Assembly: GCA_030840885.1 (NCBI GenBank)
Contig: JAVEDQ010000615.1
Coordinates: forward strand, 1 to 14,082
DNA from: Frankiaceae bacterium
Lineage (GTDB): Bacteria > Actinomycetota > Actinomycetes > Frankiales > Frankiaceae
Reading direction: 5' to 3'
Length of the DNA stretch: 14,082 nt
Part shown: in pieces, positions 1-7,175 of the stretch
How the letters are laid out: the number at the start of each line of letters is the position of its first letter
Numbering within the stretch: the stretch's first letter is position 1
Notes under the pieces: generated by a model
Told to the model about the DNA's origin: nothing
The model's input: the letters and a program-made list of their open reading frames with translations, nothing else
Databases searched by the model: none
Translations under genes and position numbers: made by a program

Positions 1-353
1 GAGAGGAACGCGAGATTCACGATCGCGCTCAGCATCGCCAGGATGACGCCGACGACACGCGCCCACGTCTTGCCGATGAAGACGCCGCACCCGGCCGCCA
101 CCACGACGGCGCCGAGGGCCAGGTGGACCCAGCCCCACGCGGTGTAGTTGGCGGAAACCAGCAGCCCGTTGTTGGTGACAACGAAGAACTGGTCCTTGAA
201 CAGCGCGGTCAGGCCTTCGAACGCCTCGAAGGTCCCCGCGAGGATCATGACGATGCCGGCGAAGGCGATCCAGCCGAACCAGGCATCCGACTGCGGCGCG
301 CTGCGGCGCTCTTGCCTCGGAACGCGTGCGGTGCTCTGTTGGGTGGTTGTCAT
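1..353 (-). CDS. DUF7144-like small membrane protein (partial, C-terminus beyond window)
   Basis: The frame reads from an ATG at 353 down to the window edge without a stop, giving the first 117 residues; the C-terminus is missing. After a polar N-terminus of about 22 residues (MTTTQQSTARVPR...) come hydrophobic stretches near residues 24-40 (start DAWFGWIAFAG), 68-85 (YTAWGWVHLALG) and 95-117 (TWARVVGVILAML). This pattern, with an 'FEGL.AL' segment after the first helix and 'GW.HL..G' in the second, matches the small four-helix membrane proteins labelled DUF7144 in actinobacteria. Their function is not established. The start is supported by a GGGAGAAG ribosome site just upstream. The next gene is divergent and 267 bp away. 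The family assignment is from memory of the pattern and is moderately sure; the membrane nature is clear. Confidence 0.72.
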   Translation of the reverse strand, partial: MTTTQQSTARVPRQERRSAPQSDAWFGWIAFAGIVMILAGTFEAFEGLTALFKDQFFVVTNNGLLVSANYTAWGWVHLALGAVVVAAGCGVFIGKTWARVVGVILAMLSAIVNLAFL

Positions 354-356
354 CGA

Positions 357-364
357 CTTCTCCC
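357..364 (-). promoter_or_regulatory. Ribosome binding site of the left-edge membrane protein
   Basis: The minus strand reads GGGAGAAG here. The purine core GGGAG ends six bases before the ATG at 353, which fixes the start of the truncated membrane protein. Confidence 0.6.
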
Positions 365-606
365 TTGTTTCCGCCTGCCTGCGTGCCCGTCAGCTCCGGC
401 GCGGGCTTGCGGGGCCTGGCAACCACGTCGCTCGCGTCGCCGGGGTCAGCCTGATCGCGGAGGCGCGCCCGAGCCTCATGCGGATGGGGTGAACCTGTTC
501 TCGCACTCGACCGGGCTCACCCCGACGGGATGAAGCCATGCCGCCTCGCCCTGCGGATGCTCATCGAGCGACCTGCGCTGACGCCGGCTGGAGTCGCTGA
601 CGTCGT

Positions 607-612
607 GGGAGG
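607..612 (+). promoter_or_regulatory. Ribosome binding site of the carbon-nitrogen hydrolase
   Basis: GGGAGG lies eight bases before the ATG at 621. It favours that start over the internal ATG at 678, which has no purine-rich sequence upstream. Confidence 0.7.
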
Positions 613-620
613 TCGACCTG

Positions 621-1592
621 ATGGACAACAGGGGGTTCCGAGTCGTCGAGCGAGTGTTCTCCTCCGACTCGACGCGGATGTCGGTCGGCCTCGCGAACAT
701 CAACGCGTCCGTGCCGGACGTGGAAGCCAACAAGGACAAGATCTGCCGGGTCGCGTCCGTCTTCAAGGAGCACGGCGTCAACGTCGCGGTCTTCCCCGAG
801 TTCAGCCTCTCGGGCTACTTCTGGGACGATGAGTCGGCCTGCCGGCGATACATGGACTCCGCGCTCACCGAGCGGCATGTGGACTGGATCGAGGGGGCGC
901 TCAAGCCGCTGCTCGACGACGACTTCCGCGCCATCGTCCTCAACAACCTGACACAGGGACCGGACGGCAAGTACTTCAACTCGACGTTCCCGGTGGCCAA
1001 GGACTACGACTACCTGGCCCACGGCAACTCCTACCAGAAGATCTTTCTCCCGGGCATCGAGAAGACTTACACGCAGACCGGTCAGGACGATCGCCTCGTG
1101 ATCGACACGAAGGAGGACAACGGGCGGTTCGGCGTCACCACCTGCTACGACTACCTCTTCGGCGACCTGCTGCGGGAGTACGCGATCACCGACGAGGTCG
1201 ACGCCATCCTCCAGGTCGCTTCCTGGCGCGCGGCGGCGACGCGCGAATACCCGACGATGAACGTCCGGACCGACTCCTACTACGGGGACCTGTGGGACTC
1301 GGTGATGTCGGCATCCTCGGCGACCAATCAGGTGTGGACGATCGCCTGCAATGCGGTGGGGCGGCACGGGGTCTCGGGTGTGCCGTTCTGGGGCGGATCA
1401 GGGGTGTGGGCACCGTCGGGCATGAAGTTGATCCAGGCCTCGCACTTCTTCGAGGAGCTGTTGATCGTGCACAACCTCGACATCACGGGCGCCCGGCAGA
1501 CGGAGCAGGCCGATTTCAACTACGCGATGGACTTCCGCGAGATCTACCGTCCACTGGCCGGCTCGCGGGGATTCACCCGCCTCATCGACTAA
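621..1592 (+). CDS. Carbon-nitrogen hydrolase (nitrilase superfamily)
   Basis: This 323-residue protein carries the three catalytic positions of the nitrilase superfamily: Glu60 in VAVFPEFSLSGYF, Lys140 in NSYQKIFLPG, and the nucleophile Cys175 in GVTTCYDYLFGD. The length suits the family, whose members cleave amide or nitrile carbon-nitrogen bonds through a Cys thioester in an alpha-beta-beta-alpha fold. There is no signal peptide, so it should be cytosolic. The start at 621 has a good ribosome site. The alternative ATG at 678 would drop a 19-residue extension just before the first core strand (SVGLANINASV). The substrate cannot be read from sequence; N-carbamoyl compounds, amides and nitriles are all possible. 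The final 195 bp are also read antisense by the convergent transporter gene, so the two mRNAs would overlap. Confidence 0.9.
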   Translation: MDNRGFRVVERVFSSDSTRMSVGLANINASVPDVEANKDKICRVASVFKEHGVNVAVFPEFSLSGYFWDDESACRRYMDSALTERHVDWIEGALKPLLDDDFRAIVLNNLTQGPDGKYFNSTFPVAKDYDYLAHGNSYQKIFLPGIEKTYTQTGQDDRLVIDTKEDNGRFGVTTCYDYLFGDLLREYAITDEVDAILQVASWRAAATREYPTMNVRTDSYYGDLWDSVMSASSATNQVWTIACNAVGRHGVSGVPFWGGSGVWAPSGMKLIQASHFFEELLIVHNLDITGARQTEQADFNYAMDFREIYRPLAGSRGFTRLID

Positions 1593-2810
1593 GCAGTTCG
1601 GCTGCTCGCGGTGGAGGTTCCCCGCCAAGCGTGGATGCAGCTGCAGCCACGCGGTGAGACTGAGCAGCGCGGCGATCCCGAAGGTGGCCGCAAAGCCGAC
1701 TGCATCGGTCAACGTCCCGGCGAGGGCGGAGCCGACGGTCTGCCCGACGCCCAGAGCGAGGAACGACAGCGTCACCCCGTGGGAGGGCCGGGCCGGAAAC
1801 AGCCGCGAGCCCCAGAGGATGCAGAGTCCGGTCAGCGCCATGTAGGTCGCGCCGAGCACCGCGGCCGCACCGAGCGACCCGAGTAGTCCAGGAGACGGCA
1901 GGGCCAGCAGCCCCAGTCCACCGGCCCACAGCGTCCAGATGCCGACGTTGGCCGCCCGCAGACCGACGCGGCCGGCCAGCCAGCCGGCCAGACCGCCGAG
2001 CGGCCCCACGGCGCCGATCGTGAACCAGCACCACGTCGTGCTCACCGCCGTCACTCCTGACTCGTGCGCGCGGGCGATGAAGAACGTCCAGAAGGGTGCG
2101 CTCGTCAGCCCGATGAGTACCGAGTTCAGGACCAGGGCCGTCAGCCCCCGTGGCCAGCCGGCGCCTTCGCCATCCGGGCCCTCGACATCAGGACGCGGCC
2201 GCTGCGAAGGACCTGGGTCAGCACCGCCCGGGTGCCGCGGAAGACGGACGGCAGCCACCAGCGTCACCGCGACGGCCGTCGCCGCGAAGCCGAGCCAGAT
2301 GGCCTGCCATCCGACTGCCAGCGCAGGGGTGAAGGCCGAGGCCGCCAGCCCGAAGCTCGTCCCGGTGTTGGCCCAGGTCTGCGCCTGGGCACGGACGGAC
2401 TGCTCGACGCCCCGCGCGATCATTTCCGCCACCGCCGGCGAGACCAGCCCGGCGCTGCTGCCGGCCACGACCAGCCCGATGGCGAAGACGACCACCGAGT
2501 CGGTGAGCCCCATGAGCGCCAGACCGAGGGCCGCGACGCCCCCCGCAGCGAGTACGGCCGCTCGCGGCCCGCGGCCGGCGACCCGGGGTGCGGTCAGCAG
2601 ACCGAGGACGTATCCCGCTGTCGAGAGGCCGCCCAGCAGTCCGAGCCCGGCGCCGCCCAGCTGGAAGTCCTCACCGAAGCGCGGGACGAACAGCCCGTAG
2701 GCGTAGCGCGCGAAGCCGTAGCAGACCGCGATGACCGCCGCGCCGATCGCGGTCACGACCCACCACGGCCGGGTGACTCCGGGCGTTCGCTCTGCACTCA
2801 GCTGCTTCAC
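1398..2810 (-). CDS. YbfB/YjiJ-type MFS transporter with antisense-encoded C-terminal tail
   Basis: A 470-residue protein with about 12 hydrophobic helices in two halves, separated by a Pro/Gly-rich, charged loop near residues 192-220. The first helix ends in YGFARYAYGLFVPRF (31-45), the hallmark of YbfB/YjiJ-family major facilitator proteins, which are presumed small-molecule exporters of unknown substrate. It starts with GTG at 2810, preceded closely by GGCGG. The membrane part is complete by about residue 400 (TAWLQLHPRL). From Leu407, a TTA codon that is the complement of the hydrolase stop TAA, the frame continues 64 codons across the hydrolase gene. This hydrophilic tail has no transporter-like features and is unusual. 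The gene is divergent from the TetR-family gene, which probably regulates it. The family is clear; the substrate is unknown. Confidence 0.88.
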   Translation of the reverse strand: MKQLSAERTPGVTRPWWVVTAIGAAVIAVCYGFARYAYGLFVPRFGEDFQLGGAGLGLLGGLSTAGYVLGLLTAPRVAGRGPRAAVLAAGGVAALGLALMGLTDSVVVFAIGLVVAGSSAGLVSPAVAEMIARGVEQSVRAQAQTWANTGTSFGLAASAFTPALAVGWQAIWLGFAATAVAVTLVAAVRLPRHPGGADPGPSQRPRPDVEGPDGEGAGWPRGLTALVLNSVLIGLTSAPFWTFFIARAHESGVTAVSTTWCWFTIGAVGPLGGLAGWLAGRVGLRAANVGIWTLWAGGLGLLALPSPGLLGSLGAAAVLGATYMALTGLCILWGSRLFPARPSHGVTLSFLALGVGQTVGSALAGTLTDAVGFAATFGIAALLSLTAWLQLHPRLAGNLHREQPNCLVDEAGESPRAGQWTVDLAEVHRVVEIGLLRLPGARDVEVVHDQQLLEEVRGLDQLHARRCPHP

Positions 2811-2817
2811 CCGCCGG

Positions 2818-2823
2818 ACACTA
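2818..2823 (-). promoter_or_regulatory. Possible -10 element of the MFS gene
   Basis: The minus strand reads TAGTGT, fitting the actinobacterial TANNNT -10 pattern. It ends seven bases before the GTG at 2810, so transcription could begin at or next to the start codon, giving a leaderless message. No clear -35 hexamer was found. This is inference. Confidence 0.35.
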
Positions 2824-2831
2824 CGGGATGA

Positions 2832-2845
2832 ACAGACCGATCTGT
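2832..2845. promoter_or_regulatory. Putative TetR-family operator (inverted repeat)
   Basis: ACAGA-CCGA-TCTGT is a perfect 5-bp inverted repeat with a 4-bp centre in the gap between the divergent MFS and TetR genes. It lies 22-35 bp before the MFS start, where a bound repressor would block the promoter. The AGAC-GA-TCT core resembles sites of many actinobacterial TetR proteins. The link to the neighbouring regulator is inference. Confidence 0.5.
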
Positions 2846-2931
2846 CCGATTAACGGTTCCAGCCCGCTTCAGACTTTGCGCAAGCCTGTAAGCTGCTCCA
2901 ATAGCGAACCAACAAGCAGACTGCTGAGTAC

Positions 2932-2940
2932 GGGAGAGGA
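2932..2940 (+). promoter_or_regulatory. Ribosome binding site deciding the TetR start
   Basis: GGGAGAGGA ends seven bases before the ATG at 2948. It selects this codon over an in-frame ATG at 2828, which would add 40 residues of non-conserved sequence and run through the operator region. Confidence 0.7.
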
Positions 2941-2947
2941 TGCCACC

Positions 2948-3541
2948 ATGGCCCGCACTCCCCGCGGTGACGCCGCAGCCAAGGTGCTCGGCGCTGCCGG
3001 TCAGCTGTTCTACAACCGCGGTATCCACGCGGTCGGCGTCGACACCGTCGCAGCCGAGGCCGGCACGACGAAGACGGCGCTCTACGGCAACTTCGGGTCG
3101 AAGGACGGGCTGGTCACGGCCTACCTGCGTGCACGCGATCAGCGCTGGCAGCAGCAGATCGACCAGATCACGGCGACCCACTCCTCACCCCGCGCGCGCA
3201 TCCTGGCGGTCTTCGACGCCTACGAGGCGTGGTCGTCGGACACCTTCCGCGGCTGCGCCTTCCTCAATGCGGCCGCAGAATTCCCCGATCCCGACCACCC
3301 GGTGCGCGAGGTCGTCCGTCACCACAAGGAGACGGTGCGCAGCTACCTGCAGGCCCAGCTCCGTCGCCTCGGTGACGACGCCGGCGCCGCGACCGCGGAC
3401 CGGCTCATGCTGCTGCTCGAAGGCAGCATCGCCATGTCGATGGTCAGCTCGGATCGGCAACCGCTCCGGGAGGCCCGGGATCTCGCCGACGCCCTCCTCG
3501 GCCCCGTTGACCCAGGGGCGGCGAATCACTCCGGGACCTGA
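2948..3541 (+). CDS. TetR/AcrR-family transcriptional regulator
   Basis: A 197-residue protein, normal for the family. Residues 1-55 form the DNA-binding domain: helix 1 with AAGQLFYNRGIHAVGVD, then the helix-turn-helix VDTVAAEAGTTKTALYGNF, with the typical 'K.AlY..F.sKd.L' ending. The ligand-binding part has FRGCAFLNAAAEFPDPDHP, a pattern I associate with the LmrA/YxaF-like C-terminal class. TetR proteins are mostly dimeric repressors released by a small ligand. It is divergent from the MFS transporter with an operator-like repeat between them, so control of that transporter and of itself is likely. The last 16 bp overlap the end of the convergent PucR-type gene. The ligand is unknown. Confidence 0.9.
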   Translation: MARTPRGDAAAKVLGAAGQLFYNRGIHAVGVDTVAAEAGTTKTALYGNFGSKDGLVTAYLRARDQRWQQQIDQITATHSSPRARILAVFDAYEAWSSDTFRGCAFLNAAAEFPDPDHPVREVVRHHKETVRSYLQAQLRRLGDDAGAATADRLMLLLEGSIAMSMVSSDRQPLREARDLADALLGPVDPGAANHSGT

Positions 3542-4776
3542 CTCCGCCGCGAGACCTGACTCCGCTGCGCCAGTGCGATCGTCAGCTCCAGCACCGACGC
3601 CGGGTCGGTCAACTTGTCGCCGTAGAGCTCGCGCAGCTGCGTCATGCGGTACCGGACCGTCTGGGGATGGACGACCAGGTCCGCGGCCACCTCCTCCCGT
3701 CGACCGTGGTGCAGCAGCCACGAACGCAGCGTCTCGGCCAGCCGATCGGCCGTCGACGTCCGCACCGACGCGAGCGGCGCCAGTGCCCGCGCCCGCAGGT
3801 CGGCGAGCGCGTCCGGGTCGGCAGTCAGAACGAGAAGGGCGAGGTGTTCGTCGGCGTCCACGGCCTCCGGACGGTCGAGTGTGCCGTCGGCGGCGAGCAG
3901 GGACTGCACGCGGGCGGCCCGGCGGTAGGACGTCCCCACCCGCAGCCACGGCTCGACGGGCCCGACCACGGCCGCGCGGCCTCGCAGGCTCCGCAGCAGG
4001 TGGCGACGTCCCGGGCCGTCGGCGTCCGGCACGAGCAGGACGCTCAGTCCCTCCGAAGCGCCCCCGGCGACGTCGGCCGCCACCGCCAGCGTGTTCGAGT
4101 CCAGGGCCGCCCGCGCATCGCGTGCGTGGGTCGACGGCAGCAGGACGGCGGTCAGTGTCTCGGGCACCGCCCAGTCCGCCCGCTGCGCCGCATCGGCCAC
4201 CGCATCGGCCGTGGCCCCGGTGAGCAGCAGCTCGGCGAGCTGTTCGCGGTAGCGCTGGCGGACGCGCCCCGTCGTCTCCAACTCGTCGGTGTGACCGGCG
4301 ACGCTGGCCGCGGACAGCTGATCGATGTAGGCGAAGACGAGTTCCGCGAAACGGGCGAGGGTGGATGCCGAGAGCCCGCAATCCACAGCGGTGGCCGAGA
4401 ACTCCCGCCAAGACACGCGTGCCCCGACCCGGTAGGCGGCAAGCAGCGCATCCATGCTCCGCCCGCTGCGGGCCTCCCCGCGGCCGAGCTCGTACGCGCC
4501 CTCGAGCGCCGGCTGCAGCGGCGTGCCCGCATCCGAGTTCTGAGCCTGGGCGGCGAGCCGGAGGAAGACGCCGAGGGCGGTCTGCACCGCCTGCTCGATG
4601 TTCCGAGCCCGCTGGCCGGTCAGCGCGACGGCGTACCCCGGGACCTCGGCCGTCACCGCCGTGACGGTCCGCCCGGCGACGACCGGGAGCCGGGCGCTCA
4701 GCGCCGCGAGAACCCTCTCGTCCAGCTCCAGCCCGGAGCCGAACCGGAGCTGCCCGGCTTGACCTGGCTCGGTCAC
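3526..4776 (-). CDS. PucR-type transcriptional regulator
   Basis: A 416-residue protein. Residues about 20-165 resemble the RsbRD-like N-terminal domain common in actinobacterial PucR-like regulators (ALEGAYELGRGEARSGR, DALLAAYRVGARVSWREF). A middle region of roughly 170-310 corresponds to the CdaR/GGDEF-like sensor part. Residues about 353-385 form the PucR-type helix-turn-helix, seen as RREEVAADLVVHPQTVRYRM followed by QLRELYG. It starts with GTG at 4776. The divergent neighbour is the reductase-desaturase operon, and a 15-bp inverted repeat lies in the 101-bp gap, so it probably controls that operon. PucR proteins are often activators; the sign here is unknown. The C-terminal tail SQVSRRSQVPE comes from a short tandem duplication that also contains the TetR stop. 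Confidence 0.85.
   Translation of the reverse strand: MTEPGQAGQLRFGSGLELDERVLAALSARLPVVAGRTVTAVTAEVPGYAVALTGQRARNIEQAVQTALGVFLRLAAQAQNSDAGTPLQPALEGAYELGRGEARSGRSMDALLAAYRVGARVSWREFSATAVDCGLSASTLARFAELVFAYIDQLSAASVAGHTDELETTGRVRQRYREQLAELLLTGATADAVADAAQRADWAVPETLTAVLLPSTHARDARAALDSNTLAVAADVAGGASEGLSVLLVPDADGPGRRHLLRSLRGRAAVVGPVEPWLRVGTSYRRAARVQSLLAADGTLDRPEAVDADEHLALLVLTADPDALADLRARALAPLASVRTSTADRLAETLRSWLLHHGRREEVAADLVVHPQTVRYRMTQLRELYGDKLTDPASVLELTIALAQRSQVSRRSQVPE
3535..3570. repeat. 18-bp imperfect tandem duplication at the TetR/PucR junction
   Basis: Two adjacent 18-bp units (3535-3552 and 3553-3570) share GACCTGACTCCGC exactly and match at 16 of 18 positions. The TetR stop codon (3539-3541) lies in the first unit. 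On the other strand the units give the repeated SQVSRR/SQVPE tail of the PucR-type regulator. Confidence 0.7.
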
Positions 4777-4796
4777 GACGCCTCGACCCCGATTCT

Positions 4797-4811
4797 TGTT
4801 CTCGGCGAACA
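4797..4811. promoter_or_regulatory. Putative operator between the PucR-type gene and the desaturase operon
   Basis: TGTTC-TCGGC-GAACA is a perfect 5-bp inverted repeat with a 5-bp centre in the 101-bp divergent gap, 21 bp from the PucR-type start and 66 bp before the reductase start. It is placed to bind a dimer that could act on both promoters. No clear -10/-35 pair was found in the gap. Its use by the PucR-type protein is inference. Confidence 0.4.
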
Positions 4812-4877
4812 GGCCAGACGAGATTTCCTACGCCTCGCGGGCATCAGATTACTCGTGAGAGCGGGAAGACTGTTGTC

Positions 4878-5963
4878 ATGTCGCCATCCGCCCCCGCCGT
4901 GCTGGGGAGGCTGCGCGCCCGCACCCTCCGGCTCGCGGAGCTGGTCGCGACCCCGCTCGTCCCGGCGGACTACATCGACCTGTTCGACCCGTTGCGCTCG
5001 GGGGCCGACCTGCGCGGACGGCTCGTCGCGGTCCGTCCCGAGACCCGTGACTCGGCCACGCTGGTCATCCGCCCCGGCCGTGGTTGGCTTCCGCACGTCC
5101 CCGGGCAGTACGTCCGGATCGGCGTCGATGTCGACGGGGTCCGGCTCTGGCGTGCCTACTCGGTCACCTCACCGCTCGACGAGCCCGGTGGGCACATCAC
5201 CGTCACGGTGAAGGCGATCCCGGGCGGCGTCGTCAGCAACCACCTCGTCCACCACGCCCGGCCGGGCACGGTGCTGCAGCTCGACCAGGCGACGGGCGAG
5301 TTCGTCCTGCCGACCACCGCGCCGACGAAGATCCTCTTCATCACGGCCGGCAGCGGCATCACCCCGGTGATGGGGATGCTCCGCAACGCCGTCCACGAAC
5401 TCGATGACGTCGTACTCGTGCACTCCGCGCCGACCGAGGCCGACGTCATCTTCCGCCGCGAGATCCGGGCGCTGGCCGCCACCGGACGCATCCGCCTCGT
5501 GGAGAAGCACACCGACCGCGACGGAATGGTCGACGTCGACGAACTCGCCCGGCTCGTCCCGGATCTCGCTGAGCGCGAGAGCTGGGCCTGCGGCCCGACC
5601 GGCATGCTCGACGTGCTGGAGCAGCACTTCGCTGATCAGGGCCTCGCCGACCGCCTGCACACCGAGCGCTTCCGGCCCGCCGTCTTCGTCACCGGCGAGG
5701 GCGGCACCGTGACCTTCGACCGCACCGACACCACCGTCGAGGCCGACGGCGCCACTCCGATCCTCGACGCCGGCGAGGCCGCGGGTGTGTTGATGCCCTC
5801 CGGCTGCCGCATGGGCATCTGCTTCGGCTGCGTCGTCCCCCTGCGGTCCGGCGCCGTCCGCGACCTGCGCGACGGAGCCGTCACCACAGCCGCCGAAGGC
5901 GACGGCGTGCTGGTGCAGACCTGCATCTCCGCCGCCGCCGGACCCTGTCACATCGACGTCTGA
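4878..5963 (+). CDS. Ferredoxin-type NAD(P)H oxidoreductase, electron donor to the desaturase
   Basis: This 361-residue flavo-iron-sulfur protein has, in order, an N-terminal segment of about 45 residues, an FAD domain with RAYSVTS (92-98), a pyridine-nucleotide domain with TAGSGITPVMGML (156-168) and CGPTGM (238-243), and a C-terminal plant-type 2Fe-2S domain with Cys310, Cys315, Cys318 and Cys349 (CRMGICFGC and VQTC). It should move electrons from NAD(P)H through FAD and 2Fe-2S to the diiron desaturase encoded 27 bp downstream. The arrangement is that of mycobacterial Rv3230c with DesA3 (Rv3229c). A GGGAAG nine bases before the ATG supports the start. All key residues are present. NADPH rather than NADH is assumed from the mycobacterial counterpart. 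Confidence 0.92.
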   Translation: MSPSAPAVLGRLRARTLRLAELVATPLVPADYIDLFDPLRSGADLRGRLVAVRPETRDSATLVIRPGRGWLPHVPGQYVRIGVDVDGVRLWRAYSVTSPLDEPGGHITVTVKAIPGGVVSNHLVHHARPGTVLQLDQATGEFVLPTTAPTKILFITAGSGITPVMGMLRNAVHELDDVVLVHSAPTEADVIFRREIRALAATGRIRLVEKHTDRDGMVDVDELARLVPDLAERESWACGPTGMLDVLEQHFADQGLADRLHTERFRPAVFVTGEGGTVTFDRTDTTVEADGATPILDAGEAAGVLMPSGCRMGICFGCVVPLRSGAVRDLRDGAVTTAAEGDGVLVQTCISAAAGPCHIDV

Positions 5964-5977
5964 CCTCCGTCCCCTTC

Positions 5978-5984
5978 AGAAGGA
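5978..5984 (+). promoter_or_regulatory. Ribosome binding site of the desaturase
   Basis: AGAAGGA ends six bases before the ATG at 5991 within the 27-bp gap to the reductase gene. This indicates separate but co-transcribed translation of the two cistrons. Confidence 0.7.
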
Positions 5985-5990
5985 CACCGC

Positions 5991-7172
5991 ATGACCGCTC
6001 TGCAGAAGAAGGCCCACAACCCGATCGCCCACCTCACCGAGCAGGACGTGACCGACCTCGGTCTCGAGCTCGACGCCCTTCGCGAGCAGATCATCGCGAG
6101 CCGCGGGGCGAGCGACGCGGCCTACATCCGCAAGGTCATCACCTTCCAGCGTCGGCTGGAGCTCGTGAGCCGGGGCATCCTGCTGTTCTCGCTGTTCCCG
6201 CCGGCCTGGATCGCGGGCACGACCGGCCTGTCGATCTCCAAGATCCTCGAGAACATGGAGATCGGGCACAACGTCATGCACGGCCAGTGGGACTGGATGC
6301 GCGACCCGAAGATCCACTCCACGAGCTGGGAGTGGGACCTCGCCTCGCCGTCGGCCATGTGGAAGCACTCGCACAACCAGATCCACCACACGTTCACCAA
6401 CGTGCTCGGCCGGGACAACGACCTCGGCTACGGCATCATGCGGGTCGACGAGGACCAGCGGTGGAGCCCCTTCTTCCTCGGCCAGCCGCTGTGGAACTTC
6501 CTCAACGCGTGCCTGTTCGAGTACGGCATCGCCGCCTACGACCTCGAGATCGGCAAGGTGCTCAAGGGCCGCAAGGACAAGGCGCTGTTCCGCACCGAAC
6601 TGAAGGCCGTGTGGGCCAAGGTCAAGCGGCAGGCGACGCGGGACTACATCGTCCATCCCCTGCTCTCCGGGCCGTCCGCGTTGAGCACCCTGGCCGCCAA
6701 CGTCACGGCGAACCTGGTGCGCAACCTGTGGACGCACTCGGTGATCATGTGCGGTCACTTCCCCTCCGGCATCGAGACCTTCACGAAGCACTCGATCGAC
6801 GGCGAGACGCGGGGCGAGTGGTACCTGCGGCAGATGCTCGGGGCCGGCAACATCAGCGGCGGCCCGTCGACCCACATGCTGACCGGCAATCTCTCCTTCC
6901 AGATCGAGCACCACCTCTACCCCGACATGCCGAGCAACAAGTACGCCGAGATCGCTCCGCAGGTGCAGGCGCTGTTCGAGCGCTACGGCCTGACCTACAC
7001 CACTGGGCCGCTGCTGAAGCAGCTCGGCTCGGCCTGGGCCCAGGTCGTCCGGCTCTCTCTGCCGAACGACTTCTTCGCCCACGCCGGCTCGGCCGTCGCG
7101 ACAGCGCCCACCACGTTGGTGCGGAAGATGACGCGCGGCGAGCAGCGCAGCGAACTACCCGCTGCCGCGTAG
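5991..7172 (+). CDS. Membrane fatty-acid desaturase (DesA3-like acyl-CoA desaturase)
   Basis: A 393-residue integral membrane diiron desaturase. The three histidine boxes are intact: HNVMH (93-97), HSHNQIHH (126-133) and QIEHHLYP (304-311). Hydrophobic segments lie near 62-88 and 230-255, though the first is short for a hairpin. The enzyme should insert a cis double bond into a saturated acyl chain, most likely the delta-9 position of stearoyl-CoA as for mycobacterial DesA3, adjusting membrane fluidity. It forms an operon with the reductase upstream, which provides its electrons. Its stop is only three bases from the stop of the convergent GAF-ANTAR gene. The family is certain; regiospecificity and acyl carrier (CoA or phospholipid) are inferred. 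Confidence 0.93.
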   Translation: MTALQKKAHNPIAHLTEQDVTDLGLELDALREQIIASRGASDAAYIRKVITFQRRLELVSRGILLFSLFPPAWIAGTTGLSISKILENMEIGHNVMHGQWDWMRDPKIHSTSWEWDLASPSAMWKHSHNQIHHTFTNVLGRDNDLGYGIMRVDEDQRWSPFFLGQPLWNFLNACLFEYGIAAYDLEIGKVLKGRKDKALFRTELKAVWAKVKRQATRDYIVHPLLSGPSALSTLAANVTANLVRNLWTHSVIMCGHFPSGIETFTKHSIDGETRGEWYLRQMLGAGNISGGPSTHMLTGNLSFQIEHHLYPDMPSNKYAEIAPQVQALFERYGLTYTTGPLLKQLGSAWAQVVRLSLPNDFFAHAGSAVATAPTTLVRKMTRGEQRSELPAAA

Positions 7173-7175
7173 GAG

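Larger units (their letters stand above)
354..620. other. Divergent intergenic region without a recognised gene
   Basis: These 267 bp separate the divergent membrane-protein and hydrolase genes and should hold both promoters. Open frames cross the stretch, but none shows a recognisable protein or a good start. I see no convincing -10/-35 pair, no RNA gene and no strong hairpin. The ribosome sites of the two flanking genes lie at its two ends. Confidence 0.5.

Noticed and set aside
561..1367. A 268-codon minus-strand frame opposite the hydrolase
   Set aside because: Its Val/Arg/Asp-rich composition with no motif is typical of antisense shadow, and the hydrolase has an intact triad and ribosome site.
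2828..2947. A 40-residue N-terminal extension of the TetR protein
   Set aside because: It lies in the operator region and lacks a ribosome site; the ATG at 2948 has a strong one and the domain begins there.
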